From NCBI GenBank assembly GCA_964019055.1, contig OZ025208.1, positions 14,390,097 through 14,454,096 of the forward strand: a DNA stretch of 64,000 nt, in the 5' to 3' direction. A program made the position numbers and the translations under genes. The stretch's first letter is position 1. Each line of letters opens with the position of its first letter. Source of the DNA: Anthopleura xanthogrammica. Taxonomy: Eukaryota; Cnidaria; Anthozoa; Actiniaria; Actiniidae. Under the pieces are notes generated by a model that saw only the letters and a list, made by a program, of their open reading frames with translations, made no database searches and was not told the DNA's origin. Shown piece after piece: positions 13,101 through 23,300 of this stretch.

Positions 13101-13222
13101 CGCTGAAAACCAAGATAACTCTTAGGTCGATAATTATACCCGTAGTAGTATTGACCATGAGATATTCCAAACAGGGAGTAAGCCGTTAGAAAGGCTAATG
13201 TTAACAAATATTCTACTTTCAT
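4109..13222 (-). CDS. Secreted SGNH/GDSL hydrolase with granulin-like domain and long charged tail
   Basis: Eight exons, all phase-consistent: 13222-12986, 11666-11218, 10472-10350, 10193-9983, 9073-8916, 8443-8248, 7780-7696, 7194-4109 (TGA 4109-4111); about 1514 residues. Residues 1-~23 form a signal peptide (MKVEYLLTLAFLTAYSLFG). 80-228 are Ser/Thr/Pro-rich. ~255-487 form an SGNH hydrolase: nucleophile in CLVIGDSIALGY (Ser266), block III-like NFGMHD, and GPRDVHYNEEG with Asp457/His459 as acid and base. 517-575 is granulin-like (TCC...GCC...HCC), with one Cys of the third pair replaced (AVNC). 576-~850 are Lys/His/Asn-rich; the remainder is Ser/Asp/Glu/Gly-rich with many SG dipeptides near acidic residues, then Lys-rich again. 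Probably an extracellular esterase or deacylase; the substrate cannot be told. Exon 1 is the least certain join. The single 3-kb last exon holds the granulin domain and tail. Confidence 0.75.
7340..7560. repeat. GCAACTTG-type degenerate inverted repeat
   Basis: Intronic stretch with repeated GCAACTTGT/ACAAGTTGC blocks in both orientations. Similar blocks occur at about 43160-43290, 46255-46420 and 52606-52822. Non-coding. Confidence 0.4.
8472..8652. repeat. Family P inverted-repeat element (GGCGATTTT type), copy 1
   Basis: Begins AAGGCCCGTTTACATTGGCG and ends in the inverted CGCCAGTGTGAGCC. The internal text (TCTTGGTGTCCTGGAT, GTTAATC) recurs, with matching ends, at 54060-54245. Lies in an intron of the SGNH-granulin gene. 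Confidence 0.6.
9171..9330. repeat. Family C inverted-repeat element, copy 1
   Basis: Starts AATAGACCTCTTTACCTTCG with CCCATTTCAGACCAC just inside, and ends with the inverse (GTGGTCTGAAATGGG...GAAGGTAAAG). Other copies are near 11820, 36423, 41190 and 56223. Confidence 0.7.
9687..9813 (+). repeat. Family A element, copy 2
   Basis: ATAGACCC...GGGGTCTAT ends with inverted TTTGGAGG / CCTCCAAA blocks inside. TGACGTCA is at 9703-9710. Lies in an SGNH-granulin intron. Confidence 0.8.
10760..11156. repeat. 11-bp minisatellite, ~36 copies
   Basis: Tandem array of GTACATAGACA with few variants (GCACACAGACA, GTTCATAGACA, GTACATAGATA). It lies in the 745-bp second intron of the SGNH-granulin gene. Because 11 is not a multiple of 3 and the unit lacks stops on the minus strand, long open frames in all three minus phases are artefacts, not genes. 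Confidence 0.95.
11820..12003. repeat. Family C inverted-repeat element, copy 2
   Basis: Ends CTTGGGCGTAATGTTTTCCC and its inverse (GGGAAAACGTTACGCCCAAG), about 180 bp apart, in the first intron of the SGNH-granulin gene. Confidence 0.75.
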
Positions 13223-14159
13223 TGCTTGTCATGGTCTCTCGTCCTCGTTCATGAAGGATCTTCTCGATGGCGTTTTTTTCGCGTGGAGTATTTTTAACTC
13301 ACATCTCAGTTGTTGTGTTAAAAAAATGCCAGTGAACGTAGAGGAGAGAGTTGTTAGGTGATAAGACGTGTTTACAAATCCCGGATCTGTTGACAAAATA
13401 ACGAAACTAAAAACAAGTATGACGCGAGTCGAGGCAGGGTTGCGCGAAGTTCTTTAGGTAAATGACGAAGAACAATTCACAGTCACACCTTTTTTGTCAG
13501 TTTTTTTTCGCTCTACGATTCACAGTTTTCTCGTTTTATATCCTTGTCACCCGTAGGTACTGCTTATTTCTGCCGGTGAATAAGATTTTTCATGCATGGA
13601 GTTATTTTTTCAGAACCGCATTTGATATAACAAGAAATGAAACGAAGCATGATTTGGATTCCACAACCAGCCAACCAGCTTTCGACAAAATTTCAGTCCA
13701 TATAGAACTCTTTATTATTCAATAATTTTAACCTTTTATCTTATTAATTTGCGTGTTTTTCACCTTGACATCTTGATATTTGGTGTTTGGTGATTTTGGT
13801 GATTTTTGGTGTTTGTCAACCCAAATAAGTTAGTAATTCATGCAGGCAATAGCAAGTAAGATGAAGGAAAGCCATGGCAGATGCCAATGAAAGTACTGGT
13901 ACAGGTAATGGTAATGTAATAATAATCTTTATTGCACAAAGAATTAAAAATATGCTCCAGGAAAACTCTCTCACATTGGTGATTTTCAGAGAGTTCCTGG
14001 AATTAACTTAAAATGAAATAAACGGAAAAATAGGACAATATATTAAAATAGAATATAAAAGCATAAATAATAAAAATAAATTAGGCTAATGTATATAAAG
14101 CTAAAATTTGTAAAATATGTCGTAAAAAGAATATATGAATTTGTGAAGCTAACAGGGAA
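13223..14159. other. 5' flank of the SGNH-granulin gene
   Basis: Upstream of the proposed SGNH-granulin start (minus strand). AT-rich with no clear TATA box or coding exon; the promoter presumably lies here. Short ORFs have no recognisable content. Confidence 0.4.
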
Positions 14160-14310
14160 TCAGTCGAGGGTGGCTTCGCGGTAGTGCATTCGATTCTCAC
14201 CTCTGGGTTCTCGGGTTTGATTCCATGGACTTAGCATCACATGTTAGAAGACTTTGGTCCCAGAGGGCCCCAATGCAGAGGGTGTTTCAGGGTATTGGTA
14301 AAATTTGAAA
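14160..14310 (+). repeat. Possible tRNA-headed SINE fragment
   Basis: GTGGCTTCGCGGTAGTGCAT resembles a pol III A box and GGGTTTGATTCC a B box, about 35 bases apart. No tRNA cloverleaf could be drawn, so this is more likely a SINE head than a tRNA gene. Confidence 0.4.
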
Positions 14311-14571
14311 GTTTTGAGCAGATAAAATGAAACGCAGTTGTACAACAGTAAAAATGATTTATTTTGTTTTTAAATTTTGTCTTACAAATTTAAACCACGT
14401 TTGATATCAAACATTTTTGGGGGAAGTAGATGATCATTTACATAAAAGTCGCACCTCATAATACTACGGACAGCACCAAAGGGACGAGACTGATAACTGT
14501 CTATGAACACAATGAGGGTGTCTTTAAGGGGATCGATAACTGACTGAAGAATTTGGTGCAAATGACCAAGT

Positions 14572-14847
14572 ATAGACCCCTTTCACGTAACGTCAAAACA
14601 ACTCAATTTGGAGGACAAAACAAAAGAATTTTAATCTCCTGGGGCCGGTTGTACGAAGCCTGAATAGCGCTATCCACCGGATAAATCCTTATCTAGCGGA
14701 TAAAACCTATACAAATTCTATACACTGGATAACTCTTATCCGGTGGATAACTTTATCCAGGCTTCGTACAACCGGCTCCTGAGAATTGGAACCTATTGTT
14801 TTGTCTTCCCAATGGAGCTACACTCGGACGTGCTGCAAGGTGTCTAT
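14572..14847 (+). repeat. Family A element, copy 3, split by a nested element
   Basis: The outer ends ATAGACCCC...TGTCTAT match family A. The copy is interrupted in the middle (AATCTCCT | GAGAATTGG in intact copies) by a family B element at 14641-14779. Confidence 0.8.
14641..14779. repeat. Family B element nested in family A
   Basis: Inverted ends GGGGCCGGTTGTACGAAGCC and its inverse, with TATCC(G/A)(C/G)(T/C)GGATAA blocks inside. CTCCT appears on both sides, a possible short target duplication, though the element's own end is similar. A second copy is at 32404-32549. Confidence 0.75.
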
Positions 14848-15257
14848 AGATACACTACTTTGCTAATATAAATTTTCTCTCGTTCCAGTTTACTCAGGGG
14901 GCAAATTTGTTGAATTAATGAGACAAAATGTGGCCGTGCAACACTATTTTGTCCCTGAGTAAAATGGAACGAGAAAAAATTTGTATTAGCAAAGTATTAT
15001 CTTGGGTTCAATTTTATTTCGTTTCACTAAGGTCAAGTGTTATTCTCTTGAGAATGAGATTCATTTGTGTTCTCATGTGTTCTCAGTTTTGTCCTGAGTT
15101 ATATAGTAGAAATATGATATAGCAGTAGAAATACAGTACAAAAATTATATTATCTCGTATTCGATAGACTACTGATGTGCATTAGTACTAACTACCGCTA
15201 CCAGAATGCATTGCGCACTTTGTTTTGCTAAATTAATTAGCATAATGCAGTACTATA

Positions 15258-15374
15258 CTACTGTATTTACTCGATAAACTTCCACGCCGCTTATTTGAGG
15301 GCGACGCTTTTGATATTTTTTGCTATTATATGAGGCGCTTAATCGGGGCGGCGTTTAAACGAGTAAATACAGTA
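15258..15374. repeat. Family E element, copy 2
   Basis: ACTGTATTTACTCGATAAAC at the left and GAGTAAATACAG at the right are inverted. Internal GCCGCTTATTTGAGGGCG as in copy 1. Confidence 0.7.
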
Positions 15375-15913
15375 TACTTTTCTTACCATAGTATAAAAAT
15401 TTTAATGAGGAAGAAAATTTCCAAAGCATTATTGTGGGAAGTAAAAGAACCTATTTGATAGTTGGATTTTACTAATAGTCAAGTCCAGAAGCTTTTGTAA
15501 ATTTAACAAATTTCCGATGGTTTATAGTGGTATGTCCTCTTATTTACCACAATATGACGTCAAAAGTTGGTCAAAATGTTATGTACTCACGAGGCGTAGA
15601 CACGCAAAACTATCGGAAATTTGTTTTTTACCACAACAAAGTCAAATAAAAGATCCAAAAACGAAGAAAAAGTTTGAAAGAAAAAACCGTTTGAAGCGCG
15701 CGTTTGCTCCTTGCGTGAGCGATTCGTCATTTATCGCGGGTATGTCCTCTTACTTACCACGGCTCTCAACCAATCAGCGCGCGAGAAATTTCACAGTTAT
15801 TGGTAAAAAAGCGCATGCTCGCCGCAGTCTCAGGTCTGTTTTCGACGCATGTGCAAAAGATTTTCTCCTGGAATTATTCCGGTAGAGTTTTGGCGATTCT
15901 GAAATTTGTGGTA

Positions 15914-15919
15914 TTTATT
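15914..15919 (-). terminator. Candidate poly(A) signal of the K+ channel gene
   Basis: AATAAA on the minus strand about 95 bases after the channel stop codon, supporting 16014 as the true end of the coding region. Confidence 0.5.
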
Positions 15920-16013
15920 TCCAAGCTTTTCTTCATTGTTGTTCTAATTGTGTAACAATTTTTACTAAAACACTCCTCCCAAACCATACGTATCTTTTCA
16001 TACACAAAACGTC

Positions 16014-18826
16014 TTACCGTTCTCTAATATTTTGTGCAGTTTCTAAGTCCTTTTCATCTTTTTGTTTTTCGTCTAAATTCGTTGTTGTTCCTTCATGACT
16101 TTTGTCTTCATTTTCTTTGCTTGAGCCCGTTTTGGTCAGCGGAAATGCTAAGCGCAACTCTTCTGATGCGCTAAGAATGGACGAGATGATCGAAAAGAAC
16201 ATGGACAGACCAAGGATTATCACCAGAGCGCGCAATACCTCTAATAAAACTTGTAGAAAATCTCTTGGGGGTCCCCCTGAAAAATCAATAGGAATAATTG
16301 ATTAAAGTAGAACCTCTGTAAAGCGACCACCATAGTGGTCGTTCAGTAGAGGTTGGTGGCCGTCAATCCATCGAACCAGCATCGAACCAATGAGCCTATG
16401 CTTGAACTACTCGAGCGGTGAGAGAAAGCGCCGTAACAGTGCATGCTACCAATACCACTCTTACTTGTAACATATATGTAGTCTGTTTTCTTTTCATCTA
16501 ATTATACGCACAGATGGATAATTTTTTCATCGAATGAAGTGAGTCCACACCGAGTGATATCTGGCATAACAAAAACAAGTAATACATCCATACAGTTTCG
16601 AGTTGCTCAGGGTTAGCCTCAATTTTGGGCAGAATATTCATGTGTTCCAGTGAAGGTCTGTGGAATTTCCGCAAAGTTTCTGTATTGTTGAAGTTGCATA
16701 TTACACCCTTTACTATATTACTGTTGGTGTTTGTGAATATTCTGACGCTGAAATGAACACTAATCCTGCGTAAGTGAGTCTGTAATCCAGGAACACAGCG
16801 GTAGTTTACGAACTTGAATAGACCTTTCCCGAATTTGCTTGGATGATCAGAAAACAATGGTTTCAAGTCAAGACTGCACTTCATTCTTTTATTTATCAAG
16901 GACAACCTCGACTTGAAACTATTGTTTCGTGATCATCCAAGCGAATTCGAGAAAGGTCTATTCTGAGCCCCTTTTATCCACTTACCTTGATTTGGCACCA
17001 AATCTCCAAACCCTATCGTCGAGAAAGTCACAAAACAAAAATAAATCCCATCAAAGAAGTTCCAGTGTTCTGTCTGCGAATAAAGCGTCGCTCCAATCAA
17101 CAACATAATAACTACAAAACCAAGCGTCCATACAAGTGTTCTTGTCCGAAGAATTTCAATGTCTTTCTTACTTAATTTCACGATAACCAGATAATGAATG
17201 TAATGTATAAGATCGTTGACGCGATCGCCGATGTTCTTGAGGATCATAAGGTTGAGCGGGATTCCAAAAAATGCAAAAATCATGCAGAATATTCGTCCTT
17301 CCATAGTGGCTGGAGCCAGATGACCATACCCTTAAAATATCAAAAAAATTCAATCATTTTATGCATTAATAGTGATGTTTAAAACTAGACTAGAGTTGTG
17401 CAGCGGTTGCATAAGTTTTCGTAACGCAATTTTTTTCAATTGGATATAAAATAATTTCTTTGGAAGCAAAATTGCTAGAGGCCAACTACAACTTGCTCAC
17501 AACTGTCGTGTACGACAAGAATATAAAAGTTGTAGCAAGTTTTAGGGTTGATTTACACAACACAATTCGGGTTCAGTAAGCATGGCGTAAGCAGATTGCA
17601 TGCGACAGTTGTAAGCAAAAGTTGTACCGTGTAAATCAGCGGGACTATTGACTCACTTTGATCTAGGGTGACGCTATATCGAGACGAAGAAATGAGAGAA
17701 TGATAACAGGTACGAGTAACATTTCTTAGTATGTATTCCACGTGTTCGCGCTCTTTACACTTTACTTCTATTACGCCATAGACTCTTGAGAAATACGTGT
17801 AGAACGTTCATTTGCGGATTAGAAAACTCACCCCTTTTGTTACGTCGCAAAAACCTAGATCACACGGTCACACGGTGCGATCTCTAATTTTTGTGACGTC
17901 GCATGAAACGTTGCATAAAAAATCGCCTCGTGTGTCTGCGCCTTAATACAAACGCTAAGCAAAGCGTGCGCACTGAACAGCTAGATATATATTTTTGGAT
18001 GCTGTTATCCTTATATAGTATATTTAGTTCCTATCCAGATTTTGTTATCAAAAATGAGAAATGCAGGGTTATCTAGAATCCGTGGAAAAAATTGGTAGCT
18101 CATTAGTTCAAGAAAGGTGTTTATAGTCTTTAACACGCGGCCTACATTGTTCAACCTGTTTATTCTACACGCTTGTATGCCTTTTTAAAAATTATTTTGT
18201 CGAGCAAATGACAGTATCGATTCTTTAACCTTGAAAGGCAATTACAATTAAGGGGAAACAAAACACTGTGAAAAAACTTTAGCCACAAATTCCAACCCAC
18301 AGTTTAGTGGGTCGAGTAGCAATATTTGACTGAAAAGATCACGGAAATCATCGTGTTTTTCTACCAAGAAAGAATAGAATTTCTCCTCACAGTTTATTAT
18401 TCTTAGAAATGTTTGTTGAGATTTGATTCACTCAAGAATGACCAAATCCATACTCACACTGCTAGGATCATTTTAGCTGCTTCTTTTTCAGAATATTATA
18501 TTCTTACCTATAGTGGTTACAACACTCCAAGTAAAATACAGCGAAGCATAATAAGACCATCTTGATATACACCAACTTTCAGGAGGACCACCACAGCCAT
18601 ATTTCGTGGCTATTTCTATCTTTCGTACGAAGAATTCAAACTCCTCTTTAGACATGTTATACTTTTTATGAAGTGTCTGTCTTATTCCATTTAAATGATT
18701 GACTTGATGAGCTTCATTTTCATTCTCTAAAACCTGAAATACAGCTGCTCCACAAAAGAGATAAACGCCAAGAAGAAGTACAAGACAAAAGAGACGCTTT
18801 GTGTCGCTCTTGACTTGTATCGCCAT
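16014..18826 (-). CDS. Two-pore-domain potassium channel (K2P, TASK/TWIK-like)
   Basis: Three phase-consistent exons: 18826-18508, 17330-16986, 16276-16014; 308 residues, within the usual K2P range. It sets background K+ conductance at the plasma membrane as a dimer. TM1 is LFCLVLLLGVYLFCGAAVF (12-30), followed by an extracellular cap. Pore 1 is TTIGYGHLAP (filter 107-109, His110), split by intron 1 after the first filter-Gly base. TM2 is around 118-137, TM3 around 170-188, pore 2 is FSTIGFGDLVP (213-216), and TM4 is in the last exon (~232-250). The short Ser/Glu/Lys-rich tail ends in QNIRER. His after the first GYG is the arrangement of proton-sensing TASK-1/3 and also TWIK. ATG 18826 gives a short N-terminus typical of K2P, but the frame stays open upstream to an acceptor at about 18887, so a longer start is possible. 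The stop overlaps a donor-like CGGTAAG. Confidence 0.88.
16592..16816. repeat. Family K repeat, copy 1 (channel intron 2)
   Basis: Holds GGGTTAGCCTCAATTTTG, ATATTCATGTGTTCCAGTGA and GTATTGTTGAAGTTG in the same order as 23400-23770. Non-coding. Confidence 0.6.
16817..16962. repeat. Inverted-repeat element, ~146 bp
   Basis: AATAGACCTTTCCCGAATTT at the left is inverted at the right (AATTCGAGAAAGGTCTATT). The arms continue through GATCATCCAAGC and GTTTCAAGTC with few mismatches. Lies in channel intron 2, directly after a family K repeat. Confidence 0.8.
17331..18507. other. First intron of the K2P gene
   Basis: 1.2-kb intron between the two halves of the first pore. It contains degenerate inverted blocks around 17490-17635 and 17830-17945 (AAAATCGC, GCGATC motifs). 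No exon seen. Confidence 0.5.
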
Positions 18827-20389
18827 CAAATTCCATCGCTTATGGCCGTTCTCCAACCTCCCTCTACTCGAACAATAGGATTTCTGTAAAAGATATGGAA
18901 GAAAACCACTTAAAAACCAGTTTGGTGGACTGACTGTTATGGATCAATGGTTGTCGAACGAGTTGAGAAATCGCGCATGTGCAGTACAAGCAAGAAAACC
19001 TGACCCTACGTTCGGGTACCCGTTCAGAAAAAGTTCAACAATACAGTTGTTCTGGTTACAACTTGTTTTTCGGAAGAATAAATAAGCAACGCTGAAAAAT
19101 CAAAAAGAAGAATCGGACCGAAGCTAAAAAGATATGACAGCGAAAATTCGACAGTTTTACTTATGTGTCGTTTCATCATGAATCTGTTCTGCCAAATTCT
19201 TATCCCAAAACTAAAAACAACTCATTCCCCGTGATATCTATACTATGTAACTAAAGATTATATTGTTTTCGTGCGATTAAAGACACTGGGCAATCGCGAG
19301 GGCATCGCTTACCTACGCGCATCAACGCGCATCTCATTGCGCACCTCGTCCCAGGGTCTTGGCCATCAAATCCAATATGGCGGCCAATGGCAAAATATTT
19401 TGAATCATATGGCTTCAAAATTCCACCAACTTCTTTGGTGATTCCCATTTTTAAATGGCTGATTTTGTGTCTATTATGATGAATTTCTAATGTTCGAACT
19501 TAAGAAATTATGACAACAGGTTCTTTCAGACCTTTCACTCATGAAAACGTCCTCTCATGAAAAAGTCCTTAAGGTCAGCGGACACTAGGTGAAAGGAAGT
19601 AATATTTCGGGAGCGAGAAAAAAAAAATGTACGCAACTTCATTCAAACATACTAGTTAAGTTTGTCCTCGCCCAGATATAGAATCAAGCTACGTACTCGT
19701 TTCAATCTTTGAACTAGCTCAAAGATGGCGGATTTATTTACTTTTGTGTGATGTTCCCATATAAAACAGACGCTAGGCTGACGCACATGGGTCTCAGAAG
19801 AATACTATATACTAGGGAATGCGTTGCTTCAATTAGAATTTGAACTGCTGTCTACCAAGCGGATAAGAGTTTGATTAAAGTCATGACTACCCTAGAATTA
19901 TCTCGTGACTTTTGTGCCGGGCTTCCTGTGTCAGTACCATTCAAGCAAGACCACAGGGAACCCACTTCCAATAAACGTGATAGAAGTTTCAAGAACAGAG
20001 TCCTTCGCAATCTGTGCATAGCATAATAAAAACCTTCAAAAATTTGCATGAAATTGCTTAAGAGAAAAAGAAGAATTTAAATAAGAAAAACGTAATGTTC
20101 CAGAAATAGTTTCCCGACACTGTAAATCAAAACAGCCTTAGGGCCGTAAGGTAGATTCCATTCCAAATCCATCATCCAATCAGAAGCGTCGTTCTATACT
20201 TCTAACTTTTCTTGGAAGGTTTAGATTAATCACATGATACTAACATGCTCTTGATGCATTATATGCAAAGTGTTTAAAGCAAAAAAATGGTAAAAATACG
20301 ACTACATTTTTAACAATATTCATTCCACTTTAATCCTAGCTTGTAAATATATCTTCTAAGAAGCTAAATTGTCTATTTTTTCCCCACAG
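18827..20389. other. Divergent intergenic region: K2P (-) and Rab32/38 (+) 5' sides
   Basis: Both genes start from here. A minus-strand acceptor-like TCTTTTACAG at about 18887-18896 suggests a further 5' exon of the channel. AAGATGGCGG at 19722-19731 is a good Kozak start, and its 7 codons before a GT would join the first Rab exon in phase; this is only a candidate. No other gene seen. Confidence 0.4.
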
Positions 20390-23300
20390 AGTTCAGAAGG
20401 AGAAAAGAAGGAATACTTGTTCAAGGTTCTTGTTATTGGTGATCTTGGTGTAGGAAAGACAAGTATCATCAAAAGATATGTCCATCAATTCTTCTCAGTG
20501 CATTATAGAGCTACTGTATCCTTGATTTTATAAGCCAGCTTCCTCATGCTTGTAGATGAACGTGTTTACAACTGTTTTCTGCGTTTGGTTCTGGAATGAT
20601 TATAAACAACGAAACTTACGCTTATAAACTGCTGTGAGCTGCTGTGCATCCATGCACATAAAAAATCCACAAGTATTTCCTCTTTCTAAGTGATTTTGAC
20701 GTTGTCCTGACAATATCTTAACTTCCTCGAAATTGTCAAACAACTCTTGTTTTAATTAATTGCAAAATTGAACAGCATTTTAGTACATTTCGTTCTACTC
20801 CATAGCTAGAAAGAACTGACCTCCTCACCACTACTAGACGTCTAGATTTTTGCATTGACTTCCGTTAATCAAAAAAAAATTTAACGATGGATTCACTGAA
20901 TCAAACAAAAAATATATTTCTGAAATTGTCTGGGATAAAGAAACATGGGGAGTTAATCTAACACTCGGCAATCGTACGTATGACCCTCTTCAGGAATTTG
21001 CCACTAGAAATTGGACTTTGCTATCTAATTTGGTTAAATACTAATTATTTTATTTTATTTATTTAGAGGCTTCCACTTAGAATAAAAAATTACAACAAGC
21101 AAAAAAAGAAAAAAAAGAAAAAATACAACATTTAAACAGTTAATCTAAGTGAGGGGACCACTAATGGACTCCAAAGGTCCCGGCGAGGTAGCCCCTTCCC
21201 TGCTAGCAGAGTCTCCCCTGTAGACAAATCCTGGCAGAGAAAATGGGAGACTCTGCCAGTCTAGGCCGTTAGGGAAGGTAGCCCAATAATGATTGTTCAA
21301 AAAGCATTAAGATATGCATATGTTATGTTATGCCTTAACGTTGTCAAGATTGGTGTTGACTTTGCCCTCAAAGTCATTAACTGGGATGAAGACACACTTA
21401 TCCGTTTACAACTTTGGGATATAGCAGGTACATATGATACTATAGACAAAGATTATCTCTAGAGACAGTAAAACTGGAGTGGTGTCCCCAGGTCTTAATA
21501 TCTGTTATGTCACATGATTACTATGAAGATAGAGTATGGCTATTTTTCAGTTTTGCACTGCAGTAATATAATAATATTAATTAATTTATTAAACTTCTAT
21601 AGCGCCCTAATTATTAAGATATTCTAAGCGCTTAACAATCTAAAAATATATATATGATGTAAAATCTATGCATAGGATAACAGAAAATATATAACTATCT
21701 ATAATTAAATAAATAACATACCTAAAATATAATAAAAGTATATAAAACAAATATCCTAATAAAACGCTTTTCTAAAAAGGTGGGTCTTAAGTCCTTTTTT
21801 AAAAGAGTTAATGCTATCACATGTTCTAAGTGATAATGGCAGAGCATTCCAAACAGTAGGGGCTGCGTGTACAAATGCGCGCTCGCCGAAGGTCTTACAC
21901 CTTGCACGAGGAACTTGCAAGAAATTTCCAGAATCAGATCTCAAACTATACCTGGTAACAGGTTTAGTATTAATCAACTCCATGATATACACTGGGGCAA
22001 ATCCATGCAACGCCTTAAAAACTAGTAGCACAATCTTATATTCTACTCTATACTTAATTGGAAGATGTACACATATATAATATATATATATATAATAATA
22101 ATAATATAATATGTAGGATATTGCATGTACGTAAACTATAGTAATATATGTGTACATTATGCATACAAGAAGGTACAAAGTCATTTAGAATCAAAGGGCA
22201 TAAATGCACTAAATGTGTAGTTTACTCCAGAATAAAATGATGGATGTATTACTACTTTTTCATTTTTTAGGGCAAGAAAGATTTGGAAATATGACAAGAG
22301 TAAGTTATAGCATAGCTTGGCATTTAATGAAGTGGCTTTTCAGGGACAGCTGAGATAGGAGAGGTGGAGGGATTGACAGCAGCCGCAGACAGTACCTCCA
22401 CACCCCTCTTCACAATGCATTTGATCTTAATTGCTCTTCTATTCCCATATTTTAACTATTCCTTTCTAGTGCTACGTGGTTCACTTTACTCAATCATGTC
22501 TTTGAAAGAGTGAATCCAGGGGTTAGATTAAAAAAAATTTTTCTTGTTTTACAAGGGTAGCACTTAATAGCCATGAAGTGGCTAACAAACCTGTGGCCCT
22601 CATTCCATAATATGATTGGAATAATTAGAAGTTGCTTTTTGTGGAGGGAAGAAAACCAGAGAACCCAGATAAAAACCCTCAAAGCACAGGAGAGAACCAA
22701 CTAGAAACTCTACTTACATACAACACTGAGTCTGGCAGGACTCAAACTCAGGTCGCCTTTATGAGAGACAAGCATTCTAACCACTATGCCTCCTGTGCTT
22801 CCCATAGATTGGGTACCCTTTTAGAGATTAGAGATAATGAGAGTAAAGAATAAGGTAAAATCTCAAGAGGATAGTTTTATGATGTGTTTCTAATTAACAG
22901 TCACCCACCTCATAATTTGCCCTAGATTGCATGCAATAGTTATACACCATCAATCCTTTCTGGTTTATTCCATTGCTTTCTCTCTTAAAATCAATATTGT
23001 TTCTTGTTAGGTGTATTATAAAGAAGCAGTTGTTGCATTCATTGTATTTGCCCTAGATTGCATGCAATAGTTACACACCATCAATCCTTTCTGGTTTATT
23101 CCATTTCTCAATATTGTTTCTTGTTAGGTGTATTATAAAGAAGCAGTTGGTGCATTCATTGTATTTGATGTTACTAGAGCATCGACATTTGAAGCTGTAC
23201 AAAAATGGAAGAATGATCTTGACAACAAAGTTACCTTACCAACAGGAGAACCTGTGCCAGCAGTTTTATTAGCAAACAAGGTATTAAACAATATGTGTAA

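Larger units (their letters stand above)
14848..16013. other. Intergenic region between the K+ channel and the SGNH-granulin gene
   Basis: Both flanking genes run on the minus strand. It holds a family E copy (15258-15374) and an AATAAA on the minus strand at 15914-15919, about 95 bases past the channel stop. An open frame at 15517-15885 has no recognisable domain and was not called. Confidence 0.5.

Noticed and set aside
14160..14310. Possible tRNA gene
   Set aside because: A- and B-box-like motifs are present, but the stems do not pair into a cloverleaf; kept only as a SINE candidate.
15517..15885. 122-codon ORF with two GMSSYLP segments
   Set aside because: The repeated GGTATGTCCTCTTA blocks look like inverted-repeat DNA. 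The peptide is not recognised and no neighbouring exons fit.
16498..16905. 135-codon minus-strand ORF
   Set aside because: Lies wholly in dispersed repeat K and the adjacent inverted-repeat element inside the K2P intron. A related repeat occurs at 23400.
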